From: an uncultured Clostridium sp.
GTDB taxonomy: Bacteria; Bacillota; Clostridia; TANB77; CAG-508
DNA: 17,417 bases
Assembly: GCA_900556865.1 (NCBI GenBank)
Contig: USQS01000009.1
Coordinates: forward strand, 1-17,417
Direction: 5' to 3'
This document shows positions 14,335 to 17,417 of the stretch, piece by piece. The number at the start of each line of letters is the position of its first letter. The stretch's first letter is position 1. The translations under genes and the position numbers were made by a program. Below the pieces are notes generated by a model. The model did no database searches. It was not told where the DNA came from and saw nothing but the letters and a program-made list of their open reading frames with translations.

Positions 14335-14350
14335 AAAATTATTCTTGCTC
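14323..14350. terminator. Perfect palindrome shared by the ends of two convergent genes (probable bidirectional terminator)
   Basis: Twelve-base arms GAGCAAGAATAA (14323-14334) and TTATTCTTGCTC (14339-14350) flank an AAAA loop. The gerW stop TAA (14332-14334) and the minus-strand small gene's stop (14341-14339) sit symmetrically in the two arms, so both proteins end in Glu-Gln-Glu. There is little T tract after the stem in either direction, so terminator strength is uncertain. Confidence 0.65.
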
Positions 14351-14458
14351 AAAATATGCACAATCTGACTTGTGGCAAGTTTGACTTTCTTTACAAACAA
14401 CATCATAAGTGCATTCACCATTTTTTTGATATTTGCACTTTTCTAAACAAGGTATCAT
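14339..14458 (-). CDS. Small Cys-rich peptide, 39 aa
   Basis: Too short for most gene callers. ATG is at 14458-14456 with GGAGGT (14471-14466) seven bases upstream, an excellent ribosome-binding site. The peptide has six Cys in 39 residues: an N-terminal MIPCLEKCKYQKNGECTYDV, then Cys22, Cys28 and Cys33, ending CAYFEQE. The pattern resembles other clostridial Cys-rich micro-proteins and the N-terminal half of the DUF1540 peptide at 8191, hinting at metal or iron-sulfur binding. It follows nth on the same strand after 57 bases. Function unknown. Confidence 0.65.
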   Translation of the reverse strand: MIPCLEKCKYQKNGECTYDVVCKESQTCHKSDCAYFEQE

Positions 14459-14515
14459 TATAAAAACCTCCAAACTCATTGTTTACAGAAATATGCAATT
14501 TTATACATATAAAAA

Positions 14516-15149
14516 CTATTTTTCAGAGTATGATTTGCAATATTTTTTTATTGTGCAATTTTTACAATCAGCATTGCGAGATTTACAGGTATATCTGCCA
14601 TGCCAAATAAACAAATGATTTACATCTTTAAAATATTTTTTGTCAATCTGTTTAATTAAATCTTGTTCTATTTTACTAGGGTCAGTTTCATTAGAAAGGC
14701 CGATTCTATTAGAAATGCGTTTACAATGTGTGTCAACAGCAATTCCGATTGGCAATTCCAAAAGCTTCAAGTAGAATAACATTAGCACTTTTTCTACCAA
14801 CTCCAGCAAGAGATAGAAGATCATTCATGTTTGAAGGTACTTTGCCATTAAAATCAGACAAAATTTGGTTTGCACATTTTTTTATATTTTTTGCTTTATT
14901 TTTATAAAAACCACAAGGATGTATTAAATTTTCTAAATCTTTTATATCAATATTTGCGAAATCTTTTATGGTTGTACATCTTTCAAAAAGTTTTGGTGTA
15001 GTTAGATTAACTCTTTCATCTGTGCATTGAGCAGAAAGGCAAACTGCAACAACTAATTGAAATGGAGTGTTAAAGTTTAAGCTACATTTAGCATCTGGGT
15101 ATGTATTTTTTAATATATGTATTAAATCAGTTATATCATTTTTTTTCAC
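14516..15149 (-). CDS. nth: Endonuclease III, one +1 frameshift at an in-frame CGG
   Basis: Read from GTG 15149 on the minus strand with the C of CGG at 14747 skipped, the gene gives 210 residues, equal to E. coli Nth (211). It shows SAQCTDERVN, the helix-hairpin-helix LLSLAGVGRKSANVILLEAFG with catalytic Lys120, then (after the break) GIAVDTHCKRISNRIGL with catalytic Asp139, and the C-terminal 4Fe-4S cluster C-x6-C-x2-C-x5-C. Nth is a DNA glycosylase/AP lyase for oxidised pyrimidines. Unshifted translation ends five residues after Asn134 and lacks the catalytic Asp and the cluster, so it would be inactive. GAAAGGATG lies upstream. It sits 35 bases after the GH57 gene, probably co-transcribed. 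Confidence 0.95.
14744..14747 (-). other. Recoding site 5: CGGA in nth (codon 135, minus strand)
   Basis: In-frame GCC AAT CGG AAT TGC TGT TGA, with stop four codons on. Dropping the C gives GCC AAT GGA ATT GCT GTT GAC, i.e. A-N-G-I-A-V-D. It is the only site on the minus strand and has the same relation to its own coding strand as the other four. Confidence 0.85.
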
Positions 15150-15184
15150 AATATTTACATCCTTTCATAATGTACGCTGTCGTT

Positions 15185-16864
15185 TTAACCATAAATTCTG
15201 TAATCAATATCAGGAAAAATGCTGTCTTTTTTTTCAATTTCTAATAAGAAGTTTTTGTCAATTTTATTTTCTTTAATTTCATTATAAAGACGTGTTAGCC
15301 TGCCAATATGGTCTTTTATTCGTCTATGAGCATAATCAACCATTGTATTATTTGTGATAATAAATAGCCAATCACTACTTTGAGCGAGTAATAGTTCACG
15401 TGCCATTTGATTTAGAGCACGAACTTTTAATTTAGTTTCTCTATAATCTTTTTTAGATGTAATTGTTGATATCGATTTTTTTTCTTTTTTTAGTTTCTGA
15501 ATTTCATTTTCATAATTTTTTAAAACATCATAATCTTTAGAAAATCTATAAGCAAGTTCACACATTCTGTCTCCTGCAACATGAAGGTGCCTGTGTGCAT
15601 AATCATTTGAGGGATTAAGCCAAACTTCGCTATAGCCATTTGCTCCCCAACTTGACCTACATGGCTCACATTGTTGAATTTCAGGGTATTTATCCATATA
15701 TTCAGATGGAGTAATTAGTTCAAAATTACATTCATCATAATATATTTTTTTAAATAAAATATATAGCCAATAAGGACCTTCATACCACCAATGTCCGTAT
15801 AATTCGGCATCATAAGGGCATAGTATAATAGGCGGTTTATCCATATATTTAGAAGCATTTTCAACTTGCTCAATTCTGCTATTAAAAAAGTGCCCAGCTT
15901 GTCTTTCTGCTGAATCTTTTGCCCATTGAAGATTATAAACATCTTTAAATTCAGTTTTTCCAGTAATTCTATAGTAACGAATTCCAGTATGAACTCTTAC
16001 ACCATTATGAGCAATATAAGGTTTTATATAATCATAATCAATATCATAACCAATATCACGGTAAAATTCTCTATAATTATAATCTCCAGGGTAACCATCT
16101 ATAGAACTCCAAACTTGCATTGAACTTTCAATATCTCTACCAAAAACAGTAAACCCTTGAGGAGAAACAATAGGTGCTAAAGTTCCATAAATAGGTGTTG
16201 GATTAGCATATAAAATTCCGTGAGATTCCACAATTGCATATTCTAAACCAAATTCTCTTAAATATTTATCAGCTTCTGGAACATATCCGCATTCTGGAAG
16301 CCAGATTCCACGAGGCTTTCTACCGAAAAATCTTTCATAGGTTTGAACTCCAACTGCAATTTGAGCTCTTACAGTTTTTTCGTTTACATATAAAATTGGA
16401 AAATACCCATGAGTTGCACCACAAGTAATTATTTCTAAAACTCCAAGATCTTGAAAATGCTTGAATTGTTCTATCAAATTACAATTAAATACATCTTTAA
16501 AAAGCCTTAAATCTTCAGAATATTTGTTAAAATAATAATGAGATAAGTCGTTTATTCTTTGGTCATAAGTAGTTCTTTTTATTTCTTTTTCAGAAAGTTC
16601 TATTAATTTTTCAAGGTATTTAATATATTTTTTTTGTAATAATTTGCTGTCAAGCATTGAAAGCAAAGGTGGGGTCATAGACATGGTAATTCTGAAATTT
16701 ACTTTTTCATCTACTAATTTTTGAAAGTTTTGTAGTAGAGGTATATATGTTTCTGAAATTGCTTCATATAACCATGATTCTTCTAAATAGTCATCGCTTT
16801 CTGGATGATGAATAAATGGGAGATGTGCATGTAGCACAAAGCATACGTATCCTTTTTTTTGCAT
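15185..16864 (-). CDS. Glycoside hydrolase family 57 protein with DUF1957 (probable 1,4-alpha-glucan branching enzyme)
   Basis: An intact 559-residue gene. The GH57 barrel begins GYVCFVLHAHLPFIHHPE (His12 and His14 region), continues with the nucleophile motif GIWLPECGY (Glu191) and the acid/base motif PYDAELYGHWWYEGP (Asp352), and ends with a helical DUF1957 region (WLFIITNNTMVDYAHRRIKD). This architecture belongs to GH57 alpha-glucan branching enzymes and related 4-alpha-glucanotransferases acting on glycogen-type storage polysaccharide in the cytoplasm; there is no signal peptide. The long gene has no in-frame CGG and no frame break. Its start at 16864 is well supported by the HAHLP distance, but the strong GAAAGGAG is about 31 bases upstream with a hairpin between. 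Confidence 0.9.
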   Translation of the reverse strand: MQKKGYVCFVLHAHLPFIHHPESDDYLEESWLYEAISETYIPLLQNFQKLVDEKVNFRITMSMTPPLLSMLDSKLLQKKYIKYLEKLIELSEKEIKRTTYDQRINDLSHYYFNKYSEDLRLFKDVFNCNLIEQFKHFQDLGVLEIITCGATHGYFPILYVNEKTVRAQIAVGVQTYERFFGRKPRGIWLPECGYVPEADKYLREFGLEYAIVESHGILYANPTPIYGTLAPIVSPQGFTVFGRDIESSMQVWSSIDGYPGDYNYREFYRDIGYDIDYDYIKPYIAHNGVRVHTGIRYYRITGKTEFKDVYNLQWAKDSAERQAGHFFNSRIEQVENASKYMDKPPIILCPYDAELYGHWWYEGPYWLYILFKKIYYDECNFELITPSEYMDKYPEIQQCEPCRSSWGANGYSEVWLNPSNDYAHRHLHVAGDRMCELAYRFSKDYDVLKNYENEIQKLKKEKKSISTITSKKDYRETKLKVRALNQMARELLLAQSSDWLFIITNNTMVDYAHRRIKDHIGRLTRLYNEIKENKIDKNFLLEIEKKDSIFPDIDYRIYG

Positions 16865-16877
16865 TTTTTAATCATTT

Positions 16878-16895
16878 CGTATAGAAGTCTATACG
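16878..16895 (-). promoter_or_regulatory. Hairpin between Shine-Dalgarno and start codon of the GH57 gene
   Basis: CGTATAGA-CT-TCTATACG is a perfect inverted repeat lying between GAAAGGAG (16903-16896 on the minus strand) and ATG 16864. Folding it out would bring the ribosome-binding site to about 13 bases from the start. It may tune translation; inference only. Confidence 0.45.
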
Positions 16896-16938
16896 CTCCT
16901 TTCATTAGTTTTTATTTATAGAAAAGTTATAAATAAAT

Positions 16939-17417
16939 TTAATTTGGGTTATGGCCATTTAATAAATCTAAAATTTGTGGATAAATGGTGTAAGCATTTT
17001 GCTTCCAATTATCAGAAATAGATTTTGCATTTTCATTAGAACCAGCACATGTTCTAACTTCAAAAATTGTTTTATTATTTTCTACAATTTTGCATTTTAC
17101 AGTGTATGAATGTTCATTTTCTGGTATGTATTCTGTAATAATTGAAGATTCGTTGGCAATATCATTAAATTTATTTTTTAATATTGTATCTGCTTTTAAT
17201 TTTATTAAACCTGGCAAAACATCAACTGTAAGTTCAAGAGAGTGTTTGCCATCTGATGTGATTTCATATACTGAAGAATTATTTTCTTCATCTTTAGTGT
17301 AAGTTCCTATAAGTTTAGAGTCAACAAGATCAGAAAGAATTTGTTTAAAATAAAAATAATTTATATTGTTTATTGGAGAAATTAATTTAAACAAATCGCT
17401 TTCAGTAACATCACGGC
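16939..17417 (-). CDS. DUF4364 family protein (5' end outside window)
   Basis: The minus-strand frame is open from the right window edge to TAA at 16939-16941; a TTG at 17394 is not the true start because upstream residues (RDVTESDLFKLISPINNINY) continue the domain. DUF4364 proteins have an N-terminal winged-helix-like part (here NNINYFYFKQILSDLVDSKL and the VYEITSDGKHSL wing) and a C-terminal beta domain. They are found mostly in Clostridia; function is unknown, with a DNA-binding regulator possible. About 159 residues are visible, so only a short N-terminal piece is missing. It precedes the GH57 gene with 74 bases between. Confidence 0.8.
   Translation of the reverse strand, partial: RDVTESDLFKLISPINNINYFYFKQILSDLVDSKLIGTYTKDEENNSSVYEITSDGKHSLELTVDVLPGLIKLKADTILKNKFNDIANESSIITEYIPENEHSYTVKCKIVENNKTIFEVRTCAGSNENAKSISDNWKQNAYTIYPQILDLLNGHNPN

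Noticed and set aside
5097..14747. CGG simply reassigned to another amino acid (Trp or Gln as in some relatives)
   Set aside because: Reassignment would not restore the reading frame; stops follow within 4 to 14 codons at all five sites.
4620..15149. Breaks in mcsB, clpC, dxs and nth as pseudogenes or ordinary sequencing errors
   Set aside because: Five independent errors would not all be a C inserted immediately before an in-frame Gly codon, with no homopolymer and differing flanks, while no other kind of frame damage occurs. Not fully excluded without reads.
1..17417. tRNA, rRNA, CRISPR array, insertion sequence or prophage
   Set aside because: No cloverleaf, repeat-spacer pattern, transposase or phage gene seen; the region is conserved housekeeping content.

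Overview
The window is AT-rich, low-GC Firmicutes DNA. Arg is mostly AGA, A-rich spacers are common, and ribosome-binding sites are strong. The ctsR-mcsA-mcsB-clpC operon, a GerW-family sporulation gene, DUF2953, DUF4364 and a clostridial-type FchA beside FolD point to an uncultured member of Clostridia. Species cannot be read from the sequence.

Layout. Positions 1-3150 (+) are the distal part of the spc ribosomal operon: rplF (partial), rplR, rpsE, rplO and secY. rpmD is missing between rpsE and rplO, and a terminator follows secY where adk/map/infA usually continue. After an unrecognised 53-aa gene comes the ctsR operon (3500-8082), with a promoter and an overlapping CtsR box. Then follow a DUF1540 Cys-rich peptide, a U32-family protein, fchA-folD-dxs (folate C1 metabolism and isoprenoid/thiamine precursor), a DUF2953 membrane protein and gerW. 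From about 14340 to the right edge the genes are on the minus strand: DUF4364, a GH57/DUF1957 glucan enzyme, nth and a 39-aa Cys-rich peptide.

Main observation. Four otherwise normal, full-length genes (mcsB, clpC, dxs, nth) are each interrupted by apparent +1 frameshifts, with two in dxs. Every one of the five breaks lies exactly at an in-frame CGG codon. Removing the C restores a full-length protein of normal family length and puts a Gly (GGN) in place, at positions that are conserved Gly in the four McsB, ClpC and Dxs cases. In my hand scan of every gene here, no other in-frame CGG exists, while about forty out-of-frame CGG trinucleotides occur in the same genes with no effect. So in-frame CGG and frame change coincide one to one, on both strands, with no shared slippery or flanking motif. 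I infer that CGG is not an Arg codon in this organism. It is either a hungry codon with obligatory +1 slippage or, more attractively, part of a CGGN quadruplet decoded as Gly. I know of no described bacterium using this genome-wide; that is a statement of memory, not of a search.

Other points of interest. McsB has lost the conserved ATP-binding arginines of phosphagen kinases and may be a pseudokinase. FolD has Ile where the catalytic Lys should be, next to an FchA-type cyclohydrolase that could supply the missing step. A perfect 12-bp palindrome is shared by the ends of two convergent genes. A hairpin lies between the Shine-Dalgarno and the start of the GH57 gene. No gene-free stretch exceeds 300 bases; no tRNA, rRNA, CRISPR or IS element was seen.
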